In this document: positions 10,134 through 20,525 of the stretch, piece after piece | How positions within the stretch are numbered: the stretch's first letter is position 1 | Layout: the number at the start of each line of letters is the position of its first letter | From: Dactylonectria macrodidyma | Lineage: Eukaryota; Ascomycota; Sordariomycetes; Hypocreales; Nectriaceae | Assembly: GCA_020744425.1 (NCBI GenBank) | Contig: JAGMUV010000016.1 | Span: 806,001-870,000 of the forward strand | Reading direction: 5' to 3' | DNA: 64,000 nt | Made by a program: the position numbers and the translations under genes | Notes under the pieces: generated by a model | Told to the model about the DNA's origin: nothing | Seen by the model: the letters and a program-made list of their open reading frames with translations, nothing else | Databases searched by the model: none

Positions 10134-12297
10134 CTGATATAGGTCACTTCAGAAAATCAGCCACGTATACGGAAGGCACAACGGGAAAGAGGGTAAAACA
10201 AACTTCTGCTCAGTGGTTGTAGACATGGGTGCTGGTATGGCAATCACGAAACAATCAACGGCGGGTTACCTCGACGCAATGTCGCACAATTAAAATATGG
10301 GGGGATTGGATTTGTAGCACCCTTCCGTACTATGTATTATTTATATGCCTACCTACTCTAGAAAATATAGATCGATTTCCATTGCCTGCGATAAAGATAC
10401 AGATGGTTCGCGCCTTTGCCCAGGGATCGTGGTTGTAGTCTCACACAAACGTGGAGAAATCCGCGCTGCCGTACGCCCCAGTTACACAGCGAACACGCGG
10501 AGGTGTGCTACCGCGGAGGTGTTCCACATATGCTAAAGCACATGATGGTATACAATACACTTCTCAAATGAAAGATGATTAAACAAGGCAAAGGCGTTCG
10601 ATAAATTAAATGAGTGCGATTGTAGTTAGGTAGACCTCACGACAGAATGGCTGAGTGCATCAAATCCTGTGTTTTCTCTCTAGAGTAAGCACCCAGCAGC
10701 AAATTTTGGGTAATCGTAGTCTCTGTAGAGTTGATTTAGCTCATCACAATTGTGGAAATGGCTGTAGCATGAGTGAAGTTCATCTTAATAAGTATCCTCG
10801 TTCACAGTTGTGGAAACTATGTCAATGGTCCCATTAGGGTGCCTTAGCTGACCACCTAACTTGGAAAGAAGCCGTGGTTGGTTTGTTATTGAGCATTTGT
10901 GCACCGCAAGGCAAAAACTATGGAGTATCATGCGCGGCGCACCTTGCGTACAGCTGCTTCCGCCATGATTGCTATTTCGTTTCTCCAAGGAGCAGGCAAG
11001 CAATAACTGTGACAACCCGTTGGTAACTCGACTAGATGCCAAAATGATGGCGAATCCCAGTTCGCCAAACTATGAACTTGCAAACCAAGATCAGGAGTGA
11101 TGCAAGCCCACCGACAGAAACATACTTGGTGCTTCCAGTTCCCGACCCCGCTCCCAACACGGGACAAGGCGGGGTAGGTGGGGACACACGCACAACGTAA
11201 AGATGGTATGAATGGGGTTGTAGGCCGACTGGGCGGGCGAGGACAAGAAGCCTGTGTTGTTGCTGCCCGCTAATTTTACTGCTAGGAGGCTGCGATCAGC
11301 ATTTCAGCAATATCAACACAGCTGAGGGCAAGACGAGGCGGCTGAAGGTGCGGGGTAAGGGGGCGTGCTTGTGATGGCGTCTAGTGCATCAAGCTTGGAG
11401 CAAGGCGGAAGGGAAGCATCTGAACCCAGGGCGCGGTGAGCAAAGGAGCGGATGGGCCCACGTGGGAATAGTCCGTCCAGGGAAAGTGATGTCGCCGCGT
11501 GGTGCTCGACCGGCGGGAAAGAACGTGGATCGAGAGGCACAAGTGGGGAAGAGGAGACGGTAGCAGGGGCAAGAGTGGCGGATACCAAGATGTGGCGAGC
11601 AAGACAGCCCTTTGCAACAGCTAAGTTAATTAGGCGACTGCTTTGTACCACCCCGGTTCCTCCATTCTTTCAGATCCTCTGATTGACGTGTCTTCAAGTC
11701 CTCGCTGTCTGCGTGATTCATGGTGTGGGTCTGGTGGACGACGTGATATTTAGCGGTTGCGACGGGATGGAATCCGTAGTAGCAGACCATCATCAACCTG
11801 ACTGCTCTGTTGTCTACTTCGTACAGGGATTTTTCTACAGACCCTAGCCCATACATTGACCAAGACCCTTCCGCCAGCCCTAGAGTAGAGGCTCCCTTGA
11901 AATCCCCTACAACTCGGATAAGAAATGAGGGATTTCATCCACCCCTTCTACAATGCGTGAAAGAGAGTAGCATGGGTTCCCAGGGCATGATCGGCGATAG
12001 TAAACACATCGTTGCTACAAGATGAAAAGAAATATGTACAGTATGAATCGTGACAGCAATTAGAAGTGTGATCTGTGAACCGAGAGTGGCAGCGGCGATC
12101 TGACACTGCCTCCCATTGCATTTTGAGTGCTAAGACGTGCCGGCGTATGGAAGACCTGGCCAACACGAGATAAGCTTATGAGGATTCGCCTTAGCGAATG
12201 CACAAAATCCTCAGAGCTTGCATAACGTGGAGTGACGAGATGAGAATTCGCAAGGCTCGCCACCAACCCTTTGAGTGCGGTAAGGCTCCTAGCCATA
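10134..12297. other. Intergenic, nothing recognised
   Basis: Only short open frames without motifs are present. No inverted repeats or target duplications were found by eye. Confidence 0.4.
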
Positions 12298-12305
12298 CCT
12301 CGCAC

Positions 12306-13178
12306 CATACTTGGGCATTGTAGAGTAGAGGGAGCTCTACCCACTTTTCTACTCTACCCAGATAGAGGAATGGTCTCCTCTACTCTACCCGGGTAGAGTG
12401 GGTAGAGTGGTGGGTAGAGTGGTGGGTAGAGGACCGGGTAGAGTAGCGGGTGGGACGATAGGGTAGACAGTGAATGTAGATGCTATAATTTGCCCAATTC
12501 TTCGAAATACTCTCTACCCTCTCCATATAAAACATCCCAATCCTCATCGAAATCCATGTCTATCTCATCATGCATCCCCACGACCTCTACAATTATCACT
12601 ACTGTAGAAACTCGAGAAATTCAGAACCTGGGCAAAGTGGGTTTTTACTCCATTATGCACGTTTAAGCCCTTATCGCGCAGCCACGCCCATAATCAATCC
12701 AATTACACATGCAGTAAGCTGTTTTTATCTCCTCCTTATATCAGAGCAGCCATTGGTCAGTCATGAATCTGACTGTATCTACTTTGCCAGAGTTCTGAAT
12801 TTCTCGAGTTTCTACGGTAGCAGCCCTTCTCAAGATGCGAGTTTCCTTACAAACCAGTTGCCCATGTATTTTAATCACTGGAGCAGGACGGCCATCAATT
12901 CAATCTGGGCCGTCGATTGAGTTGAAGCATGGCTGGCACAGTCTTTTCTATGCCACGTGCACGCTCGCACGGTTCATATGTTGATCTTTTGTCCACTAGA
13001 GGTGTGATTGAATCGAACTGACGACCACCCTGATTAGATCTAGTTGACCAATCAGGAGTGGGTAGCGTGGGTAGCTCTACCCACTCCCACTCTACTCTAC
13101 TTGGGTAGAGTAGAGCGGGCATCTCCTCTACTCTACCCGGTAGAGTGGGTAGAGCTCCCTCTACAATGCCCAAGTATG
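12306..13178. mobile_element. Non-autonomous hAT-type element, 873 bp
   Basis: The termini are inverted repeats starting CATACTTGGGCATTGTAGAG. They are flanked by exact 8-bp direct repeats CCTCGCAC at 12298-12305 and 13179-13186. An 8-bp target duplication is typical of hAT elements. Both subterminal regions are crowded with GGGTAGAG/CTCTACCC units in direct and inverted orientation, probably transposase-binding sites. There is no transposase frame. A smaller element is inserted in it at 12602-12817. Confidence 0.82.
12602..12817. mobile_element. MITE with TA target, nested in the hAT element
   Basis: Inverted repeats of about 42 bp begin CTGTAGAAACTCGAGAAATT on the left and CCGTAGAAACTCGAGAAATT on the right when read inward. 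They are flanked by TA dinucleotides at 12600-12601 and 12818-12819, which fits the Tc1/mariner class. At 216 bp it has no coding capacity. Its position shows that it jumped after the surrounding hAT element had inserted. Confidence 0.7.
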
Positions 13179-15119
13179 CCTCGCACCACATAACCCTAGC
13201 AGAAACAGATTGACGGAGACAGAACTTGTGACGGTGGCATCTGTAGTGTGACTGCAATGAGGTTTTGTGGTTCCTAAAAGCAAAGTGGCATCTGATGCCA
13301 CTTGATCTGATAGGTGGAAAGTGTAGATGTAGTCTCTATTAAACAACTCATTAATTGGTTATTCATCCTAGGTTGGGACATGCCACAATGAACGAAGTCT
13401 TACCGCACTCAAATGGCAAACGTAACTGTTGTTTGCACGCCATGGTGCGATTAGTACGCTCTGGTCAGCACAGATGTGTTGTGGCCATTGCGTCGAGGGG
13501 TCGGCTGCTCAACAGCGAAGTAGGAAAATCGTCAAGGAGATAATGTTATGATATAAAAGAAGTCAGGGCAGAAGTGACCAAGTTGGTAGTAGATCTGCCT
13601 CTTCCGGGGAGGGGGCTTCGCACTTATAGTCGGTCGGTCAGGTCATTCCCTGGACGGCCATCTACGCAAAAATTTGCTTCACTTCCCCGAGGCCCAGCTT
13701 CTAGACTGGGGCGGTATGGGGGGCTGGGTAGCTGATCCGCCTCACTTAGCCCAGGTAGACGAGTACTGAGCTGAGTTGGTAAACACGAGCTGCGTGAGCG
13801 GTAAGGAAAGTGGCGTAAGCGCAAGTGAGGCTGCAGGGGGTCAATGAATGTTTGTTCTAAAGGAGGCGTAGGGCTAACTAAGCTGCAGATCCTATCATAC
13901 AAAATGACGCAGTAAGTACGGCATTGAACACTCCGAACTGCATCTTTCTTATCCAGGTTGCAGTAGCCAGACAGGATGACCGTCAAAGGACACCGACCCT
14001 CAAGATGAGGCAGCCTAGCAGACACAAGGATACGACGACATTGGCATGTGCATCGAATCTTCCACCTAGCCACACCGCCGATATGTAGCTAACCCCTGGG
14101 ACCTAGGATTGGCAGCCTCAACTGAACGCGACAACTACCAAGGCCTCAAAAGGTGACCGCCAACGTTTCCTCCGCATAGTCTGACAATCAACCAAACATG
14201 TAGGTTGCCAAACAACCCCATTTTTTTTCAGCGTAAGGATGTGCCCCATCCTACCATGCAGCTCTCTCCCTGTATAGACTACGTAATGTCACATCTCGGT
14301 GAGGCTGAATGCCAAGCCAACATAGCATCACGGAATCGGCACAGCATTTTGTTCTAGGTGATGAAGTTGGCGTTAGTTAGGATGCCTAGTTCCCACACTA
14401 CGGCCGGACTGCCATGCCGGCTGGTAGCCCGGCGCCCAGAGACTAGGAGAGATCCACAATCCGTCAATAAGGCAACCACGCTAGTACTGCGTGGCAGCGA
14501 TCCAGACAATCAAAGAATGAAGAAAGTGCGCTCCGATTTGGCATTGGAAGCCACTAATGCAGCCGATCTTTGGTTTCTGTGGATCCTCGCGTGCTCCACT
14601 CCGCCCTTGCAGCCTATCTACCCATGTTGAGGAAGCAGGGGAACGATCCAGGGCTCATTACTGGGTAGTACCTACCACGTAGTAGTCGGACCAGAAGGAC
14701 CCACCCCACCATGTTAGCCCTAAGGAGTACGTGCCCCATGGACCCGTGTCCACGAGCTCAGCCTCATTCATCTATCTCAATCCTGACTGCACCCATCTAG
14801 ACCCGCCCATCCCCCACACTTAGTCTCTACATTGACGTGACACCACGTATGAGCTAACGAGTGGCACGGCCGATGCCCATGGTTGGTGTGAATTGGCTGG
14901 TTGGGGGGCTTCGGCTAGCCTCCAGCTGTGGACAACCAACGGGCGCTGTTTTGCGGAACTCTGTGGGAGTCAGCCTGGCTAAAAGAGAGAGCTGGTGTGA
15001 TTTGGATGAAGATGGCAAGAAGCGCCAATTATTTCGTATCTGGTACAAATGCAGAAACCATAGTGGATTCGATTACAAATCTCTCCTTCAGAGAGGTTGA
15101 AAAAAGACTCAGAAGAGTA

Positions 15120-15240
15120 CATCAGAGAAGTATGGAGTTAGTAGCGTGAATTCGCCCGCCGTCCAAGCGAGGTATGACGCCCGCGATTTCATAGGCTGAG
15201 AGCATAATCGCCGGTGAAGTAACGACGCCTGGGATTGCCT
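15120..15240 (+). repeat. Degenerate dispersed repeat with coding-like reading (mate at 52440-52560)
   Basis: Shared core CCGTCCAAGCGAGG, then ACGCCC. Both copies can be read in the same phase as a protein end, EEYAASYVESPTVQARHDA in the mate and a similar EKYG version here. This suggests two decayed copies of one gene or element. Confidence 0.5.
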
Positions 15241-15671
15241 CACTGGTTACTGACCCTGGCTGGATTGTGTTGAGGGTGTGCTGCTGACGCAGCCGCCTCC
15301 TTAGTTTGGAAATGATCTCGATCTGGTCTTCGAGTTGCACGCCCTCCTAACCATATGGAGTCCATGGACGCCCAACAAAGAAGACTCAGCCGACCGCTCT
15401 TTACGACAGTGACGAGGGTCATGTTTGCCTAGTTCGCCTAACATCCTCCGTACCTCTGCTTAGGTTTCGTTCTATGAACTAGGGCCAGAGGTAAGGCAGG
15501 GGCCGACTGACTCGTCCTCATTTATTTCTGCACCATCATTGGCGCTCGCTGTGAAACGATGGGCTGAGAAGCAAACATCACTACGTCACACAGGAATGGT
15601 TTGGTAGACGAACCACGCGCTCAAGTAGCGCTTTCACTGACGCCCAAGGATGGAAAACCGTAAGCCAAGGT

Positions 15672-15673
<2 letters not shown>

Positions 15674-15709
<36 letters not shown>
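15674..15709. repeat. Poly(T) run of 36
   Basis: Uninterrupted T tract. It could be the poly(A) tail of a minus-strand retroposed sequence or simple slippage. No flanking target duplication or LINE/SINE sequence was recognised. Confidence 0.9.
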
Positions 15710-15710
<1 letters not shown>

Positions 15711-16004
15711 ACTGGGGATAGCGATGCCGCTGTGATCCACTCCACATTGAACCTAATAGCATCAAAAGCAAGGCCCTTCACAACTCAGCACGCCCCCAAG
15801 CTGAGCCCAACGACGATTACTGACTGGTATTGTGGGCAACTAGCAGTACTACCCTCATCAAGGATTCATTCTTCTTGACGGCTTATTGAAAGAAGAAAGA
15901 AAAATGAAACGCGATTACATAGGGTGCGAAGTGGTTCAGAACCTATCAGGTCCCTCTCAAATGAGGGGTCAGTGTCATCGCGTAGCGAGGTTTGTTATCG
16001 CGTC

Positions 16005-16130
16005 CCGTCATGTGGATGCATCATGCATGTTCGTGGTTGGTATGGAGGTGTGGGGAAATGAGAGATGAGGAAACAAGTTAGGGCTGGTGATAATGAGGCC
16101 CTCCGGCCTGGCTGGGATTCGGAGGTCGTT
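16005..16130 (+). repeat. Degenerate repeat pair with 22840-22960
   Basis: The two segments share GGGGAAATGA, then AATGAGGCCCTCC, then CTG-CTG with small indels. Nature unknown. Confidence 0.5.
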
Positions 16131-17041
16131 TGTGTGTGCATTGTGGCACAGGTCGCCCTACATTGCGAGCTGTTGACTGCGTCGTTCCCTGGTTTACCGA
16201 TACGGTGGGGGGACGGGGAAGGAGCCCGTGTCATCGGCCAGAATGAGCTGCCCCGGTTCTGCTATCTGCTGATGGCGAGTGCAAATATTGCGAATTACCA
16301 GACTTACCCTGCCTAGTTGGGGCTACCTCTAGGGGTGCTGCGTGGCCCTGGGGCTGAGACGTTGGATGTCTGTCGCAGGAGTGTCAAGAGGGAAAGACAA
16401 GGGCAAGCAATGTACAGGAGGTGGTGAAAGAGCTTAGCGACGAAACCAATTGTTTCGGCACACAGGTCTGTACACATAGTCAGCAACACCCACTACAATA
16501 TTTCTGCTCCACCACTAACCGCCTGTAACCCAGCAGCCTCCATTTCGACACCCGACACAGCTGCCAACCAACGCGTAGTCCTCCTAAAGTAAGGCCATAT
16601 GGTTGACTACACAAAGCAAAAATGCGTGACTTGGGCAGAAGGGGCTAATGACTAGCGAGAACGTGGTTGCGTTCTAGCAGGATGGGATGCGTCACAGGCC
16701 TTGAGATGAAGGTAGCGAGAGCGACATTCCAGTAGACATCGGTAACTCTATTGGCGCTAAGCAGCCGCATATCATTGTGTCACCCAGCCTACCCAGCCAG
16801 CCTAATCGGTTTCTTGGGAAAAGGGCAGCTGGGAATCATACGCGGTTTTACGGGCATGCACGGGGTACGAGTGTGGGGGGTGGGCGAGTCTGGACGCGCG
16901 TAGTCAACACTGACAAGGGTGGATGAGACTGAGTTGGTCGGATGAGGATTTCTTAGTGGTGTTGGCTGGTCATCGACGGGGCCGTACTCGTATGATGGGG
17001 TGCAATTGAGTACTTAGCTGCGAACTTTACAGAGCACCGAC

Positions 17042-17453
17042 CAGGCTTTCTATCCATATTCCATACTCCATACAGGCCCGTATGGAATATGGAATATGGA
17101 ATGCACCTCGTATGGAAGCTTATTCCATACGTATGGAATACAAAAAATGACGTCATCTCTCACACTGCCACTATCGTAAAGAATCAGGTTTGGGAGCTCT
17201 GCAATTCAGTAATTGTACAGTGGTTTGCCTGCTGTCGGCTGCAGACAGAGCTGAGATTGAAGTATGAAACAGCATAAACGATGGGTTTGGGATCACTCTG
17301 ACACAGACTGCAATAGCGGGGATAATATTTTCCGGAATAATCCATTATTCCATACGTATGGAATACGGACGGCCCGTATGGAATATGGAGTATGGAGTAT
17401 GGAACATTCCATACTCCATCACTTATTCCATACGAGTATGGATAGAAAGCCTG
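17042..17453. mobile_element. hAT-type MITE, 412 bp
   Basis: The ends CAGGCTTTCTATCCATA and its complement are flanked by exact 8-bp duplications GCACCGAC at 17034-17041 and 17454-17461. The interior is built of many palindromic TATGGAATA/TATTCCATA units, which can fold into long hairpins. There is no transposase. It lies some 400 bp upstream of Est1-type copy B, in its presumed promoter region. Confidence 0.85.
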
Positions 17454-17862
17454 GCACCGACTCTCTGACTTGCCTTGTCTGGCCGTCACCATTTTTAACC
17501 CTGGCCTCGGGTGCTATTGATTGCCCACAGTTGCCTCACTGCCTATGGCGAACCAAATGGGACCAGAGCCGATGCATACGATCAAAACCTAGTCTACCCG
17601 CTGGCATTGTGGGACTTGAAGGCATATCAACCTCGACGGGGGTTGGTGTGCTTTGTCAGCTGAATGCAAACGGGTATTTTAAAACTCGCAGCTCTGTTTA
17701 GAAGGTCTGGCAGACCAATATCCTGCACCACACCGATTGATCGGTTCCGTTATCCAAGCCGTGAGCGCAATCCTGGGCGAACTTTCCTAGCCGCGCTAAA
17801 GCAAACTCTCTTACCTGCGACTCGTCAACCTTTCCCTGGCCATACTAATCGACTTGCTCAGC

Positions 17863-19533
17863 ATGGCAAGCCGTGAGAGTAATGCTGAGCAAATTTCCCT
17901 AGCCGCGATTGAGCCTCACCTGGCAGCGATTAAGCCTCACATAGTCGCGATTACGCGAAATATTCTACCTGTGACCTATCGAATTATCCTAGGCATGCCA
18001 GTCGACTTGGCCCATATAGCACGTCGTGAACGAATTCTCCTAGCATTCCTAGAGCATTTTCTCAGGGCAGCAAGTCATGAGCGCGATCCTAAGTCAATTC
18101 TCTCAGCAGCGAGTAACGATTTGCGAGCCGCGAAGGACAATTGGCAAGCCGCGGGGGCCGGTTGGCGAGCCGATATGGTCGAGCTGCAAACCAAGGCAAT
18201 CTATTTTGCTGAAATTGAGCAAAAGCTCCAAGTCGCGATTAAGCAGATTCCCCTACTCGACTTATTTAAGATGGCGAACTGTGGGGGCAATTCCGAGCGA
18301 ACCCCCCGAGCCGCAATTCAGGATACTCTCCTGGTCGCGACTAATCATCATCTCCAAGCCATGCTCAGCATGAGAAGCCGTGAGACCAATTCTGAGGGAA
18401 CCCCCGGAGCCGCGACAGTCTATCCGATCAACATGGCAGGCCGTGAGGGCAAGTCTGAGGAAGTTGTCTCCGATACACTCAAGCTGATGAGTCTACCTTC
18501 GCGTATTTTTGTGGACAACATATGCTCTATGGTGGAAGCGAACATACTCGATTTTATATCCGTGCATTCTCTTATTGCCAGGTGCGAAGAAGACGACAAG
18601 ATGCGAATACTGGCAGAAAGTTTTCTCTCGTGTCTCGATGGACACATTGCTAGATCAAGAGATCAGTGGCGTCAAATAGGGTTAGTACTCTTTCAAGCTT
18701 CTTGCGATCTGATATTAACCTAGTATAGCTGCTTCATGGGCATTGTCACAATGTGCTCCCTGCTTGAATACGAGGAGGAGTCCAATGTTCTTATGAGAGC
18801 CATGGCCCAGAGATCAAACGAGACGGATGTGGCCATGGACAGGGGATCTATCCAAGAGGCAACCCCAAGCAAGTCATTCACACAAGCACTCGACTTTACA
18901 GTCAAGATGTATGACATGGTGGTTCGACGCTGGGGCGACACGAATACTCTTCCCTTTGTCCATACGGTTCTGGTGTTCATTCTGAAGATGACGCAATATC
19001 CTTCTGGTATATTACATTTGGAGCAGTCATTCCCATGGAAGTCAACTATGCTCATGCTCAACTATCACCTGGAAACTTGTGGTTTTGAACCTTGCATAGA
19101 TACTTTCCCTGGTCTAGAGAAGGGCGGACGCCTCAGGGCCTTACCAGAGGACTATGCTATGCGCGATGTCCCTTATGCCGCTGACTATTACCCGAAAGAG
19201 TTGTTCAATAATGGGGAAATAGATGAGGATAGGTCTTCTAAACTTCCTTCCATGACGAATCAACGAAAGGAGCGAATTCTGTATCTCGGCCGCCAAATCG
19301 CTGCCCTTGAGAAGTGGCTAACCTTCGACACTGACTCTAACAGGTTCGGGGTTACAATTGGCTATGACGTGGATGTCGGCAATGTTGTCCGTCATTCCCC
19401 TCCACCAACTCCCGAGCTGATCGAGAGCGAAGAAGAATCAGAAAGCGAAGAAGACTCAGAGAGCGAAGAAGACTCAGAGTCCGAAACAACACAGAGGGGG
19501 AGGGGAACTGCAGAGGCTAGGTTCATTGGATAG
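17863..19533 (+). CDS. Est1-related protein (copy B) with a replaced N-terminal half
   Basis: Two exons are inferred, 17863-18680 and 18729-19533 (about 540 residues), with a 48-nt intron in the same place as in copy A. From DDKMRILAESFL onward the protein parallels copy A: ETDVAMDRGS, SKSFTQALDFTVKMYD, VRRWGDTNTLPF, EDYAMR and RKERILYLG. The hallmark Est1 block of copy A (GRYRMAIEDDD and PFLSARES) is absent. In its place are about 220 residues of degenerate repeats with the pattern SRExNxExxxLAAI. The C-terminus is an acidic ESEEDSESEEDSESE tail followed by an RG patch. The gene either encodes a novel variant or is a decayed copy that happens to be open. The start ATG at 17863 is the first in frame, but the repeat continues upstream in another frame, which argues for some decay. 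Confidence 0.6.
18681..18728 (+). other. Conserved 48-nt intron of Est1 copy B
   Basis: GTTAGT donor, ATTAACC branch region, TATAG acceptor. Removing it restores the frame (RQIG-CFMGI) exactly as in copy A. Confidence 0.8.
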
Positions 19534-19599
19534 GTATACGGGTAGTAAGAGTAGGAACTAACAACGGTCTATTACTGTATGTAGTACTCTTCTTCGATT

Positions 19600-19745
19600 C
19601 AAATTGTTAGCTCCGACTCTGGGCCATGTTTGCCTTGAGTCCCAACTTCGCAGACCGGCATTCCCTCATTCCAAATCGTATGGATTCGTGTCAACTTGCC
19701 CGCATTGGATACATATCAGTGTGGTAATACCGCCTTTAATCTCGG
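19600..19745. repeat. Duplicated noncoding shoulder downstream of Est1 copy B
   Basis: Mate of 6990-7160, with shared TCTGGGCCATGTTTGC and TTGAGTCCCAACTT. It bounds the segmental duplication on the right. Confidence 0.65.
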
Positions 19746-19834
19746 ATTGTTGGAACCTGTGACATTCAGCACCAATTGAGTTCAGAACCACCTTCTTCGC
19801 GGTCAGCCGGATAGCTCGTTATAGATACTGCATC

Positions 19835-20525
19835 TCATCCGGAGCACAGCTCCAGAATGCTTCGGCGATATCTCGAGCTTGTGAGCCAATCTGGCGTGTA
19901 ACCAGTGAAACGTTTGTCCATGAAATCAGCGTCGCCCTCAATGTCCCGCCCCCAAGGGTCACGGCACTGTCCCGACCTCGTCTCTACACGTTTCACCTGT
20001 CTTGCCGTTCATGAAAGCCTCAATCGCGGCTCATCGGCACCCACGGTGGCGATGTAAGCGCTTTCATCTGCGCCTGGCCGACCGTCTACGACGATACTAT
20101 GCAGGTATGATGACCTCGGCGGCCGCCTAGATGCACGATATCGGACCTAGGCAACTTCACCTCACCTGTTCGACACCGACCTCTTCAGTCTGCTGCATAA
20201 AGTTCCACAGGTCCGGACGGCTGCTCCAGCATGCACCCACGGCTACGATCACCTTAATGGCGATGCCCGTGTCGAGACTTGCATAGTTTAGTGCTCCATC
20301 AGTGGAATCCACTAGTAGCCATGCCCCCCCAACCCACGCTGCCCGCACCCGCCACCGGTCCTCCCCACTCATACCGCTGTAATAGGCGTCACATCTAACC
20401 TTGCCGGTCATCGCCTCGCATTGCTTCCGGGTCCGATGTTGCACCACTCCCTTCTGATTGCTCGTCATCTTGGACCTGAGCCGCCACACCACCTCGACCG
20501 TGTGCTCCTCCACATTACGGGTCAT
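19835..20525 (-). pseudogene. Relic of an unrecognised gene (two exon-like blocks)
   Basis: An ATG at 20525 opens 120 codons with GC-rich third positions, containing GEDRWRVRAAWVGGAWLLVD and RPDLWNFMQQTEEVGVEQ. It ends at a good donor, CAG-GTGAGG, at 20165. A second coding-like block at 20096-19835 reads VVDGRPGADESAYIATVGAD and, after one in-frame TGA at about 20011, GQCRDPWGRDIEGDADFMDK and FTGYTPDW. The two blocks do not join in frame with the visible acceptor, so at least one lesion besides the stop is needed. I do not recognise the family. Confidence 0.4.

Larger units (their letters stand above)
13187..17033. other. Intergenic DNA with decayed repeats
   Basis: No gene is called. It contains a run of 36 T at 15674-15709 and degenerate repeat copies at 14750-14830, 15120-15240 and 16005-16130. 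The frames at 14861-15149 overlap one another and have no recognised family. Confidence 0.4.

Noticed and set aside
12306..13178. CRISPR-like array suggested by repeated GGGTAGAG units
   Set aside because: The units are irregular, occur in both orientations, have no constant spacers and lie in the ends of a hAT-type element of a eukaryote.
15674..15709. Poly(T) as the tail of a LINE or SINE
   Set aside because: No target duplication, no reverse-transcriptase or tRNA-like sequence next to it.
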